Below, one piece after another: positions 8,396-16,405 of a stretch of 38,595 nucleotides of DNA. This DNA comes from an uncultured Mycoplasmatota bacterium (lineage in GTDB: Bacteria > Bacillota_I > Bacilli_A > RF39 > UBA660): positions 1 to 38,595 of the forward strand of contig CAOKET010000015.1 in the NCBI GenBank assembly GCA_948467605.1. The letters run 5' to 3'. The translations under genes were made by a program, and so were the position numbers. Under the pieces are notes generated by a model. It saw only the letters and a list, made by a program, of their open reading frames with translations. It was not told where the DNA came from and searched no databases. Each line of letters starts with the position of its first letter. The stretch's first letter is position 1.

Positions 8396-9589
8396 ATGTA
8401 TAGAAATACTTATGTTGAGATAAATATTGATAATCTTAAATATAACGTAGAAGAAATTATTAAACATTATCCAGAATACAAATATTATTTTGGCGTTGTT
8501 AAGGGCAATGCATATGGACATAGCAATTTAATTGCTAAATATTTAGTTGACAGTGGTATTAATTATTTGGTTGTTTCTTCTTTGGATGAGGGAATAATAA
8601 TTAGAGAAGATAATCCTGATGTTTCAATTTTATGCGTTGAACCTATTGATACTAAGTATATAGATGAATGTGTTAAAAATAATATAACTATAACTATTCA
8701 TGATATTAATTATTTTAAGGAATTATTAGTTGCTAATTTATCTGGTATGTTAAAATGCCATATCAAGATTGATAGTGGATTATCTAGACTTGGTATAAAT
8801 ACTAAAGATGACTTTAATTATATATATAATCATATAAAAGGTACTTCCAATCTTTATTTAGAGGGTATATTTAGTCATTTTGCAACTGTTGGTATATATG
8901 ATAAGCATTGGGACAAGCAATTAAATAATTTTAAGAATATTACTAGTGATATTGATTTAAAAACTATTCCTATTGTTCATTTAGGTAACAGTATTACTTT
9001 AGTTAATCACCCTAAAATTTCATTTTGTAATGGTATAAGACTTGGTATAATTATGTATGGATATATACAAAATAGTCCTAAGGTAAGCAAGTTAAAAACT
9101 AAACTTAGAAATATTAAAAGAAGTTGTTATGCTAGAAAATATAATTTATCTCCTATTATTACTGAAATTCCTATAAAGTTTAAACCAGCATTTTCTTTAT
9201 ATAGTGAAGTTATACAAGTTAAATCAATTAAAAGAGGCGACACTGTCTCATATGGTGCGAAATATGTTGCTAAAGATGATATGCGAATAGCAGTAATACC
9301 TATCGGATATGCCGATGGAATTAGGAAATCGTGTGTTGGCTTTAATGTTTTAATTAATGGTAAAAAATGTCCTATTATAGGTGATATATGTATGGGTATG
9401 ATGATTGTTAATGTTGATGAGTCTATTAAATGTCATGATAAAGTAACTATATTGGGGGATAAAAATTCTGTATTTTCAATGAGTAGGCATATAGGTACAA
9501 ATGCTTATGAAGTTCTTTGCAATATAAGTCCTCTTATACCTAGAAAATTGCTTTTAAACAATAAACAAGTTGAAATAGATAAAAGGTAG
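8396..9589 (+). CDS. Alanine-racemase-family PLP enzyme, probably supplying a D-amino acid to the cell wall
   Basis: Fold type III PLP racemase. PLP lysine K36 in VVKGNAYGH, DSGLSRLG (126-133), catalytic tyrosine Y286 in SYGAKY and IPIGYADG (301-308) are all present, so it should be active. Two things differ from housekeeping Alr. The usual CMD near the substrate pocket reads CMG (332-334), and about 30 extra residues (about 225-260) precede the C-terminal beta domain. Both suggest a changed substrate, for example Ser or Asp rather than Ala, but ordinary alanine racemase is possible. The next gene starts 8 bases downstream and resembles D-aspartate ligase, so the two probably act in sequence. 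Confidence 0.85.
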   Translation: MYRNTYVEINIDNLKYNVEEIIKHYPEYKYYFGVVKGNAYGHSNLIAKYLVDSGINYLVVSSLDEGIIIREDNPDVSILCVEPIDTKYIDECVKNNITITIHDINYFKELLVANLSGMLKCHIKIDSGLSRLGINTKDDFNYIYNHIKGTSNLYLEGIFSHFATVGIYDKHWDKQLNNFKNITSDIDLKTIPIVHLGNSITLVNHPKISFCNGIRLGIIMYGYIQNSPKVSKLKTKLRNIKRSCYARKYNLSPIITEIPIKFKPAFSLYSEVIQVKSIKRGDTVSYGAKYVAKDDMRIAVIPIGYADGIRKSCVGFNVLINGKKCPIIGDICMGMMIVNVDESIKCHDKVTILGDKNSVFSMSRHIGTNAYEVLCNISPLIPRKLLLNNKQVEIDKR

Positions 9590-9597
9590 GTGATTTT

Positions 9598-10815
9598 ATG
9601 AATTTTAGTACTCTTATTATTGGATCTGATATAAATGCATATTATATGGCTAGATGTTATCATGAACTTTATAATAAAAAGGTAGATATAATATGTAAAG
9701 AAAGAATGGGTTTTACTTATTATAGTAGTATAACCAATATTATTATTGAACAAGATTTATGGAAAAGTGATGTATTTGTAAAAACATTAGTTGATTATGC
9801 TTTATCTCATGATTATCAAAATACTAAAATCTTACTTATTGGCACTAATGATTTTTATGTTAGATTAATTGTTGAAAATAGTGATGAACTATCTAAATAT
9901 TTTTATTTTAATTATCCTAAATTAGATATTATTAATAATTTATTAATAAAGGAAAACTTCTATCTTGCTTATAAGGATAGTACATTAGATTTACCAAAAA
10001 CTTATATATATAAGTGTCTAAGTAATCAAGATATTCCTATATGGGATGAGTTTCCTATGATTTTAAAACCGGGAGATGGATTTTTATATCATAAGCATGA
10101 GTTTGCTGGTATGAAGAAAGTTTATAAAATATATTCAAATGATGAATTACTCAAATCTATTAGGGAAATTGAAGCATCTGGTTATGATGGTAATTTAATA
10201 CTTCAAGAGTTTATTCCTGGAGGAGATGATGCTTTATTTGACTCAATATTTTATTGTAACTCTAAAGGTAAAGCAGAACTTATGACTCTCGCTCAAATAG
10301 CACTCCAAGAAAGAACTAAAACTGCTATTGGTAACTGTACAGTATTAATAAATGGATTTGATGAACATGGATTTGATGAAGGTTTAGTTAATAAACTTAA
10401 AAACTTCTTGGAATCTATTAATTATACTGGATTTGCTGAATTTGATTTAAAGTATGATTATAGGGATAAGAAATATAAAGTACTTGAAATAAATCCTAGA
10501 CAGGCTAGAAGTAGTTACTATTTATCATATTGTGGATATAATTTAGTTAAATATCTAATAGATGATGTCATTTTTAATAAAGAACATGATTTGGTTCTAA
10601 TAAGGGATAAAATGGTTTTATCTTTCGTACCAAAATGTATAATTAAAAAATATATAACTAATGACACTGTAAAAAGTGAAATAACTAATTTAATAAAAAA
10701 CAAAAAATTTGTTAATCCATTGAAATATAAAAAGGATAGAAGTCTAATTCGTATACCATATCTTATATATAGGGATTTTAATTATATTAGAAAATACAAG
10801 AATAACATATTCTAA
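9598..10815 (+). CDS. ATP-grasp ligase resembling D-aspartate ligase of peptidoglycan cross-bridges
   Basis: 405-aa ATP-grasp enzyme of the predicted carboligase group (COG3919-like). The N-terminus LIIGSDINAYYMARCYHE (5-22) is the pattern I associate with Enterococcus faecium-type D-aspartate ligase, which links beta-carboxyl-activated D-Asp to the lysine of the stem peptide. The central ATP-grasp fold shows MILKPGDG, LQEFIPGGDD and the metal-binding EINPRQARSSYY. No signal peptide, so it acts in the cytoplasm. It is in one operon with the racemase upstream (ribosome binding site AGGTAGGTG). The exact acceptor and D-amino acid cannot be read from sequence. Confidence 0.8.
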   Translation: MNFSTLIIGSDINAYYMARCYHELYNKKVDIICKERMGFTYYSSITNIIIEQDLWKSDVFVKTLVDYALSHDYQNTKILLIGTNDFYVRLIVENSDELSKYFYFNYPKLDIINNLLIKENFYLAYKDSTLDLPKTYIYKCLSNQDIPIWDEFPMILKPGDGFLYHKHEFAGMKKVYKIYSNDELLKSIREIEASGYDGNLILQEFIPGGDDALFDSIFYCNSKGKAELMTLAQIALQERTKTAIGNCTVLINGFDEHGFDEGLVNKLKNFLESINYTGFAEFDLKYDYRDKKYKVLEINPRQARSSYYLSYCGYNLVKYLIDDVIFNKEHDLVLIRDKMVLSFVPKCIIKKYITNDTVKSEITNLIKNKKFVNPLKYKKDRSLIRIPYLIYRDFNYIRKYKNNIF

Positions 10816-10845
10816 AAAAGAGCATTTGATTAATGTTCTTTTATT
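10814..10845. terminator. Bidirectional terminator between the ligase and the ABC operon
   Basis: Stem AAAAGAGCATT/AATGTTCTTTT (one G-U pair) with a 5-base loop, flanked by A and T runs. It serves both converging transcripts and overlaps the stop codon of the ABC ATPase. Confidence 0.85.
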
Positions 10846-11474
10846 ATGTGATCTATTATCTTGCCCCCATCAATTCTATATATTTCATCTGCTAATATAT
10901 CTATGTCTTCTTTTATATGAGACGCTATTACTATAAGTTTATTTTTCTTTTTTTCTTCTAACAATATATTTCTAAGTAAATTTACTGATTGTTCTTCTAA
11001 ACCATTAAATGGTTCATCTAAAATTATTATTTTAGGGTCTTCCATTAATACTTGTATTATTCCTAATTTTTGTTTCATACCTAATGAATATTTTTTAAAT
11101 GCTTTGTCTTTATATTTTGTTAATTCAAATAAATCTAAATATTTTAATATTTCTTCTTCTGTTATTGTATTTTGGATTTTTGCAAGTAGTTTTAAATTTT
11201 CTAATCCAGATATATCATCTATAAAATTTGGTTTTTCTATTAATGCTCTAGTACTATCTGGAAATGTATTTTCCTTATATATATCTATATTATTTACTTT
11301 TACTTCTCCTTCAGTTGGAGTTATAAATCCACATAAAGTTTTAAATAATATACTTTTACCACTGCCATTTCTACCTACAAATCCATATATCTTTCCACAA
11401 TTTAAGTTTATATTAATATCTTTTAAAACTTCTTCATTTCCTATTTTTTTAGTTAGATTTTTTACTTTTATCAT
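10830..11474 (-). CDS. ABC transporter ATPase of the secreted-protein operon
   Basis: 214-aa ATPase with Walker A GRNGSGKS (34-41), signature SLGMKQK (130-136), Walker B IILDEP (150-155) and H-loop ASH. The SLGMKQ signature and short length are typical of ABC-2 type exporters such as lantibiotic immunity (LanF-like) and antibiotic-resistance pumps. Last gene of a five-gene operon; its ATG overlaps the upstream stop as ATGA. It should energise the membrane proteins encoded just upstream. Confidence 0.92.
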   Translation of the reverse strand: MIKVKNLTKKIGNEEVLKDININLNCGKIYGFVGRNGSGKSILFKTLCGFITPTEGEVKVNNIDIYKENTFPDSTRALIEKPNFIDDISGLENLKLLAKIQNTITEEEILKYLDLFELTKYKDKAFKKYSLGMKQKLGIIQVLMEDPKIIILDEPFNGLEEQSVNLLRNILLEEKKKNKLIVIASHIKEDIDILADEIYRIDGGKIIDHIIKEH

Positions 11475-12112
11475 ACATTACTCTCCTTTTCTATTAACTT
11501 TAGTATTTTGTTTTTATTAATTATATATGATATCAATATTATAATAAACTCTATACAAATAATGTATATTTTATTAGATATTGTTATTGATAATATTATT
11601 GGTATTATATAAATTATTAATGTTAATAATATCGAGTATTGTTTTATATAATTTAATAAAGTACAAAATATAGATTGTATTGTGATATGGTATAACATTG
11701 CTGATAAAATAGACGTAATAATATATAAATTTAACTCTTTTGTAAATAATACACATATTATAGTATTAGTTATGTGTATTATTATATTTATTAAGAGTAA
11801 TGATATATATTTTGTAAATGCTCTTTTTTTCTTTGATATTCTTAAGAATATAAATTCAGGGTTATTTTTTATATCATATGTATATATATAATATGTAATA
11901 TACATTAAGTACCCTATGTAAATTAGTTTATATATTATATATAAAAAGTTATTAATTTCATTAGTATTATTAAGTACTATATTAATATACAAGTTTTTAT
12001 CATGTATATTGTTATAATATAAGGATATTATTATGGTTGCTACTAAAATTATTATATTAATTATTTTTTTATTTATAAAATTACTAATATCTCTTTTTAT
12101 ACAATATATCAT
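11471..12112 (-). CDS. Hydrophobic ABC permease-like protein (213 aa)
   Basis: About six TM segments and no recognisable motif, with extreme Ile/Tyr/Asn content. No family recognised. Its position, with ATGA overlaps on both sides between another membrane protein and the ATPase, makes it a probable permease subunit of the same exporter. Confidence 0.75.
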   Translation of the reverse strand: MIYCIKRDISNFINKKIINIIILVATIIISLYYNNIHDKNLYINIVLNNTNEINNFLYIIYKLIYIGYLMYITYYIYTYDIKNNPEFIFLRISKKKRAFTKYISLLLINIIIHITNTIICVLFTKELNLYIITSILSAMLYHITIQSIFCTLLNYIKQYSILLTLIIYIIPIILSITISNKIYIICIEFIIILISYIINKNKILKLIEKESNV

Positions 12113-12870
12113 GATAATACTTCTCTTTCTATACTACCTTTTAGTATAAGTTTTTTTGATAAAAAATACAATATACTTAATACACTCACATAATATATAA
12201 AACTTATTATAAAACTTGAAAATATATTATTATATATAAAATATGAATATGTATGTACTGATGGAATTATATATTTTAACCCCTCTATATATTCTAATTT
12301 ATAAGATATGTGTATATAAAAAATATATATGAATATAAAAATTAAAGATAATTGTTTATTCTTAAATAATGCTAGGCTTATTAATGCTACAAATTGTAAT
12401 GTAATAAGACTCATATATATCTTAAACATATTTACTAATAATGCAATAATATTTATTGTATTATAATATTCATCAGTTATTATTCCAAATTTAACATCTC
12501 TGTTTAAATTTATTGAGATCATAATTATTAATAAATATTGAACGAAAAATATAGTTGTTAATAAAATTGAAGATTTTAATTGTATTTTAAAGTATTCTTT
12601 TTTATTCTTTACTCTAAGTACCAACATTGAATTTTTAGAAATTTTATAATATAACATTATAATAAATATTGTTATTATTGGATATATTAAAAACGTATAT
12701 AGATTTTTATGACTCACTAGTGAATAGTTCATATTTGTTATGTAATCAGGTGTAATTGTATTGAATGATGTGAACACAAATGTTCCACATAATACAAATA
12801 AAAGTATTATTAAATACATTCTGGAGGATATAAAATCTATTAGTATTTTTTTTACAATGCTGTTAACCAT
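12109..12870 (-). CDS. ABC-2 permease-like membrane protein (253 aa)
   Basis: Six predicted TM helices with a TM1-TM2 extracytoplasmic loop, the layout of ABC-2 permeases such as LanE/LanG. No catalytic motif. It overlaps the downstream gene by 4 bases and the upstream gene by 8, so all three membrane proteins are translationally coupled. Function assigned only from context. Confidence 0.78.
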   Translation of the reverse strand: MVNSIVKKILIDFISSRMYLIILLFVLCGTFVFTSFNTITPDYITNMNYSLVSHKNLYTFLIYPIITIFIIMLYYKISKNSMLVLRVKNKKEYFKIQLKSSILLTTIFFVQYLLIIMISINLNRDVKFGIITDEYYNTINIIALLVNMFKIYMSLITLQFVALISLALFKNKQLSLIFIFIYIFYIHISYKLEYIEGLKYIIPSVHTYSYFIYNNIFSSFIISFIYYVSVLSILYFLSKKLILKGSIEREVLS

Positions 12871-13684
12871 TTTTTAACACCAACTTCTCTTTGTTTCTTT
12901 TTCCTAAATACATTAATAAAACTATTGAAAAACTTACTATAAACAGTATTAAACCGAAAATTATATTATATGACATATAATCACTTGAAAATGGATTTAT
13001 CAATCTATATGGACTTAGCCATTTAAAATATTCTATTTTAAACATATCATACAAATAGTATTTACCATATATTTCACCACATAAACAAATAAAGTTAAAA
13101 CACATGAATGAAGATATTATTACTAATGGAAATTTCTTAATTATTCTTGAAAATATTAATACTATATTACACATAAATAGCATTCCTAAATAACTGCTTA
13201 TTATTGCTAAAAATACATATAATATTGGATTATTTATACCATTTTCAAAGAAATTTGTTATGTGTGAACTTAAATCTGTCGTATTTAATTTACTACCAAA
13301 TAATATTAATCCTAGCATAAATACTAAAATATTTGCAATAGGTCCAAATAATAATATTTTTTTATAACTTTTAAATATTTGCTTTAGTGTATATTTATTA
13401 TAGTTTTCTCTTAATATTTTATCTTTAAATATTCCACTACTTATTTCTTTATATATACAGTATACACATCCTATACCTATTATAACAATTAACGCTACTG
13501 ATATATAATCGCCTATTCCATACATTATTATAAATCTCCAAAATGAGTATCCACTTACATAACCCCTTACTTGTTCATCAATATTATATTGATCATAAAA
13601 TATAAATAAATTAATCACATATAATAATATATATATTGTTACTGCTATAATTAAATGTTTATTATTTCTAATGAAATCTTTCAT
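12863..13684 (-). CDS. ABC-2 permease-like membrane protein (273 aa)
   Basis: Six predicted TM helices: about residues 12-30, 52-75, 113-130, 155-180, 185-207 and 240-262. An amphipathic stretch (FKDKILRENYNKYTLKQIF) between TM2 and TM3 resembles the cytoplasmic coupling helix of ABC-2 permeases. Ribosome binding site TGGAGG. First of three tandem membrane genes; it starts 38 bases after the secreted-protein gene, with a hairpin between them. Confidence 0.8.
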   Translation of the reverse strand: MKDFIRNNKHLIIAVTIYILLYVINLFIFYDQYNIDEQVRGYVSGYSFWRFIIMYGIGDYISVALIVIIGIGCVYCIYKEISSGIFKDKILRENYNKYTLKQIFKSYKKILLFGPIANILVFMLGLILFGSKLNTTDLSSHITNFFENGINNPILYVFLAIISSYLGMLFMCNIVLIFSRIIKKFPLVIISSFMCFNFICLCGEIYGKYYLYDMFKIEYFKWLSPYRLINPFSSDYMSYNIIFGLILFIVSFSIVLLMYLGKRNKEKLVLKNG

Positions 13685-13697
13685 ATTTCCTCCATAA

Positions 13698-13721
13698 TTA
13701 GGTGTGGGAGAGTTTACCTAA
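13698..13721 (-). other. Intercistronic hairpin between the secreted-protein gene and the permeases
   Basis: Minus strand TTAGGT pairs with ACCTAA across a 12-base loop, with no T tract after it. It could act as an mRNA processing or stability element rather than a terminator. Confidence 0.4.
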
Positions 13722-13722
13722 A

Positions 13723-14124
13723 TTAATTTACCCAATGCTTTCCATAAGCATATTCATCGCTTAAATAATGAATCCTTGAATCAATATATAACCAATATTC
13801 CCATCCGTTTTGAAGTGCTCCTGATTCTGAATAAGTGAAACTTTTTCCTGTTTCTAGTACTTTCCATCCACCTACTGTTCCTACACTTCCACTATCTGTT
13901 TTATATTTCAATTGAAAATCAACTGGTGCACTTGTTGATACGTTTGTTATTTCCTGAGGTGATAAATAAATTTGTTTTTTTTGTTTAACTGTTTCTACTG
14001 AACCATTTAGTTTTGGTACCATTACTGAAAAGTATCTACCTATGTCTTGATTTGCTAGAACTCCACTTGTATTTAACCCAAATGTTACTGCTGTTAATAA
14101 TAATAATAATTTAAAATTTTTCAT
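13723..14124 (-). CDS. Small secreted protein, DUF2712-like, bacteriocin or toxin candidate
   Basis: 133 aa with a clear signal peptide (hydrophobic 5-20, cleavage likely after SGVLA at about residue 24), leaving a mature protein of about 109 residues rich in Thr, Ser, Tyr and Trp with no cysteine. The pattern (a VxVPKLNG segment, a GGWKV beta segment, then EYWLYIDS and a terminal GKHWVN) reminds me of the DUF2712 family of small secreted proteins found beside ABC transporters in Bacilli, but I cannot confirm it. First gene of the ABC operon, preceded by ribosome binding site AAAGGAG. Its place upstream of an exporter suggests a secreted peptide with self-protection; alternatives are an ABC substrate-sensing protein or a surface protein. 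Confidence 0.72.
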   Translation of the reverse strand: MKNFKLLLLLTAVTFGLNTSGVLANQDIGRYFSVMVPKLNGSVETVKQKKQIYLSPQEITNVSTSAPVDFQLKYKTDSGSVGTVGGWKVLETGKSFTYSESGALQNGWEYWLYIDSRIHYLSDEYAYGKHWVN

Positions 14125-14271
14125 TTGTCTACTCCTTTCTTTCTCCCACGATTTAATTATATATTTTATTGGTTATTATTCCTTTTTCTTTACTTGAAAT
14201 GTCTGTTTGTTAACATGTTAGTAATTCTTTTGCATTTTTTGTCATCTTTTGTCGATTTATTTTTTTATTTA
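14125..14271 (-). promoter_or_regulatory. Upstream region of the secreted-protein operon
   Basis: About 150 bases with no gene. The minus strand has TATAAT at 14156-14161 without a good -35 partner. Farther upstream lie the perfect palindrome TAACATGTTA and two GACAAAA repeats three bases apart. The absent -35 and the upstream repeats fit an activator-controlled promoter, but this is a guess. Confidence 0.3.
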
Positions 14272-14273
14272 AA

Positions 14274-14305
14274 CAAAAAATAATAGATTATACACACTAT
14301 CTATT
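14274..14305 (-). terminator. Terminator of mbl
   Basis: Minus strand AATAGAT/ATCTATT stem with a 10-base loop, then a T-rich run. It overlaps the mbl stop codon. Confidence 0.75.
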
Positions 14306-15295
14306 ATTCTCAATTAAATTTATATTATTTAACAAAATTCCTGTACCTTCTGCAACACAAGTTAAAGGGGTTTCAGCTATATATACTGGTACTTTTAATT
14401 CATTTGATAATAAATCTATTATTCCATCCATTAATGCCCCTCCACCTGTTACTACTATACCTTTTTCAACGATATCTGCTGATAACTCTGGTGGTGTTTG
14501 TTCTAATATATTCTTTGCCGCTTTTATTATTGAATATATACTTTCTTTTAATGCTTCTTCTATTTCTTCCGATGTTATTGTTATTGTATGTGGTAGTCCT
14601 GTTACTAGATCTCTTCCTCTTACATCCATTTTGTCTGTTTTATTTTTAGAATATACTGTTCCTATTGTTTTTTTGATTTCTTCTGCTGTTATATCCCCTA
14701 TTAATAGTTTATATTTTTCTTTGATATATTTAGTTATATCACTGTCAAATGTATTTCCTGCTACTTTTATAGATGTGCTTGTTACAATTCCACCTAACGA
14801 TAATACTGCTATATCAGTTGTTCCTCCACCTATATCTATTACCATATTTCCAGTAGGTTTAGATATATCAAGCCCTGCTCCTATTGCTGCTACTTTTGGT
14901 TCTTCTTCTATATATACTTTTTTTGCACCTGTTCTTTCTGCTGCTTCTTTTATTGCATTTTTTTCAACTTGTGTTATATTAGATGGACAACAGATTAATA
15001 TTCTAGGTCTAGATATTATATTTTTTCCATTTATTTTTTTTATAAAGTGATTAAGCATTATTTCTGTTACTTCAAAGTTTGCAATTACTCCATCTTTCAT
15101 GGGTTTTATTGCTTTTACTCTACCAGGTGTTCTTCCTAGCATGTTATGTGCTTCTATACCAACAGCAAGTGGTCTTTTAGTTTCTTCATCTATAGCAACA
15201 ACACTTGGCTCATTAAGTATTACGCCTTGTCCTTTTACATAAATTAATACATTTGCGGTTCCCAAATCTATACCAATATCCTTATTTAAAAACAT
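14297..15295 (-). CDS. mbl: Rod-shape actin homologue Mbl (MreB family)
   Basis: Actin-like filament protein that guides sidewall peptidoglycan synthesis. 332 aa with the phosphate-1 motif IGIDLGTANVLIYV, phosphate-2 VIDIGGGTTDIAV, adenosine motif VTGGGALMDG and the connecting HNMLGRTPG loop. I call it Mbl rather than MreB because it directly follows spoIIID, as in B. subtilis, and no mreCD is present. Ribosome binding site GGGAGG. No cell-shape partner genes are adjacent. Confidence 0.92.
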   Translation of the reverse strand: MFLNKDIGIDLGTANVLIYVKGQGVILNEPSVVAIDEETKRPLAVGIEAHNMLGRTPGRVKAIKPMKDGVIANFEVTEIMLNHFIKKINGKNIISRPRILICCPSNITQVEKNAIKEAAERTGAKKVYIEEEPKVAAIGAGLDISKPTGNMVIDIGGGTTDIAVLSLGGIVTSTSIKVAGNTFDSDITKYIKEKYKLLIGDITAEEIKKTIGTVYSKNKTDKMDVRGRDLVTGLPHTITITSEEIEEALKESIYSIIKAAKNILEQTPPELSADIVEKGIVVTGGGALMDGIIDLLSNELKVPVYIAETPLTCVAEGTGILLNNINLIENNR

Positions 15296-15353
15296 TTTTT
15301 TACCTCCCTTGTTATCATTAATATAATTTTACCATATTATGGTCAATGTTTGA

Positions 15354-15602
15354 TTATAAATTTGCATATTTTTTTCTAGTTGACTCTCCACCTCTAATAT
15401 GTCTTACTTTAATATGATAGTTTAGTATTTCTGCAACTTTCTTGTATCTTTCTTTATCTATTTCTATTAGTCTTTCTGTTAGGTCTTTATGTATTGTACT
15501 TTTACTCATTTTATATTCTAACGCTATTTCTCTTATTGTTTTATTAGTTTTTATTATATAATCTGCTTCACTTTTTACTCTTTTTGTAATAGTTTCTTTC
15601 AT
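15354..15602 (-). CDS. spoIIID: Sporulation transcription factor SpoIIID
   Basis: Small helix-turn-helix regulator of mother-cell genes during sporulation. The conserved core TIREIALEYKMSKSTIHKD and HIRGGESTRKKY tail are both present. I place the start at the second ATG (15602, 82 aa): AAGGGG directly touches the first ATG but is 6 bases from the second. In B. subtilis SpoIIID works with sigma-E; the SpoIIID-mbl neighbourhood is preserved. 58 bases separate it from mbl without a clear terminator. Confidence 0.95.
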   Translation of the reverse strand: MKETITKRVKSEADYIIKTNKTIREIALEYKMSKSTIHKDLTERLIEIDKERYKKVAEILNYHIKVRHIRGGESTRKKYANL

Positions 15603-15686
15603 AGACATCCCCTTTATAAATTATATATATTAGGTTGTCTATTTATGATAAGCAAATTATACAGTATAAGTTTTTTATAATATATG

Positions 15687-15705
15687 AAAAAAGGCTTTAA
15701 AGCCT
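15687..15705 (-). terminator. Terminator of spoIIQ
   Basis: Minus strand AGGCTTTAAAGCCT palindrome followed by six T, at the spoIIQ stop. It separates spoIIQ from spoIIID. Confidence 0.75.
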
Positions 15706-16351
15706 ATTGTAATTCTTTTAGTGTTTTACCTAAGTAATCATTAGGATTTACTACTTGACCTTTATAATATAACTCAAAATGTAGATGATCATCTAGTATT
15801 GCTGCAATGTTATTTGTACCGCTTTTCCCTATTACTGTACCTTTAGTAATAGTTTGATCTTTTTTTACACTTATTTCTGATAGACTTTGATATACACTTA
15901 TTAATTCATTGGAATGTTTTACCTCAACTATATTTCCTAGCATCTGATCTTCTTTTACGTTTATAACCGTTCCATCTAAAACGCTAACAACATCAAATGT
16001 TTCGTTTCCAGAGTAATCTACTCCTGAGTTTTGTATGTATGTGTTATCATAGAATATCAATGCATTTTGCTGTTCACTACTATCTTTTGTATAATCATAA
16101 AAGTTTCTTATCTGTTTAACATCTTCTTTTGTGTATGGCATACCTATTGTTGTATCTGTTTCTTTTGCAACTGGTATTGTATCTGGTAGTATTATTTTAG
16201 ATACATAAGTAAAATCCTCCTCATTATGACTTATTCTACTTAAACTTTTTTGAACTGTTATAAGTAGTACTATTATTGCTGTTACTCCACATAGGAATAT
16301 TATTGGTCCAGCCAACTCCTTTAAATTTTCTTTTAAATCTTCTTTTGTCAT
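15704..16351 (-). CDS. spoIIQ: Forespore membrane protein SpoIIQ (LytM-like)
   Basis: Forespore half of the SpoIIQ-SpoIIIAH channel connecting forespore and mother cell during engulfment. 215 aa: one TM helix (about 14-35), then a LytM/M23-like domain with HLHFELYYKG near the C-terminus. The first Zn-ligand motif HxxxD is degenerate: the region reads YSGNETFD, with no His, as in the inactive B. subtilis protein. So it is probably structural rather than a hydrolase. The start at 16351 has AGAGGTG about 7 bases upstream; an upstream ATG at 16402 has no such site. It lies 54 bases after spoIID. Confidence 0.92.
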   Translation of the reverse strand: MTKEDLKENLKELAGPIIFLCGVTAIIVLLITVQKSLSRISHNEEDFTYVSKIILPDTIPVAKETDTTIGMPYTKEDVKQIRNFYDYTKDSSEQQNALIFYDNTYIQNSGVDYSGNETFDVVSVLDGTVINVKEDQMLGNIVEVKHSNELISVYQSLSEISVKKDQTITKGTVIGKSGTNNIAAILDDHLHFELYYKGQVVNPNDYLGKTLKELQ

Positions 16352-16405
16352 ATTTATCACCTCTGATAATAGAGTGGACAAATATGATAAAATTATACTC
16401 AATTT

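Noticed and set aside
11471-12112. Recoding of TGA as Trp (Mollicutes-type code), considered because of the extreme AT content
   Set aside because: TGA ends genes at ATGA junctions (11471, 12109, 31471) with correct family ends, and tryptophans checked in agrD are TGG.
12780-12796. Half of a parS site (TGTTCCAC) inside a permease gene
   Set aside because: The other half does not match (ATAATAC instead of GTGAAACA), so chance is sufficient.
13723-14124. Lactococcin 972-type bacteriocin
   Set aside because: Signal peptide and size fit, but the characteristic His-rich SxYxH pattern is missing.
15603-15700. Sigma-E type promoter before spoIIID (CATAAATA after an AT-rich -35)
   Set aside because: Spacing and -35 do not fit the consensus well enough in such AT-rich DNA.
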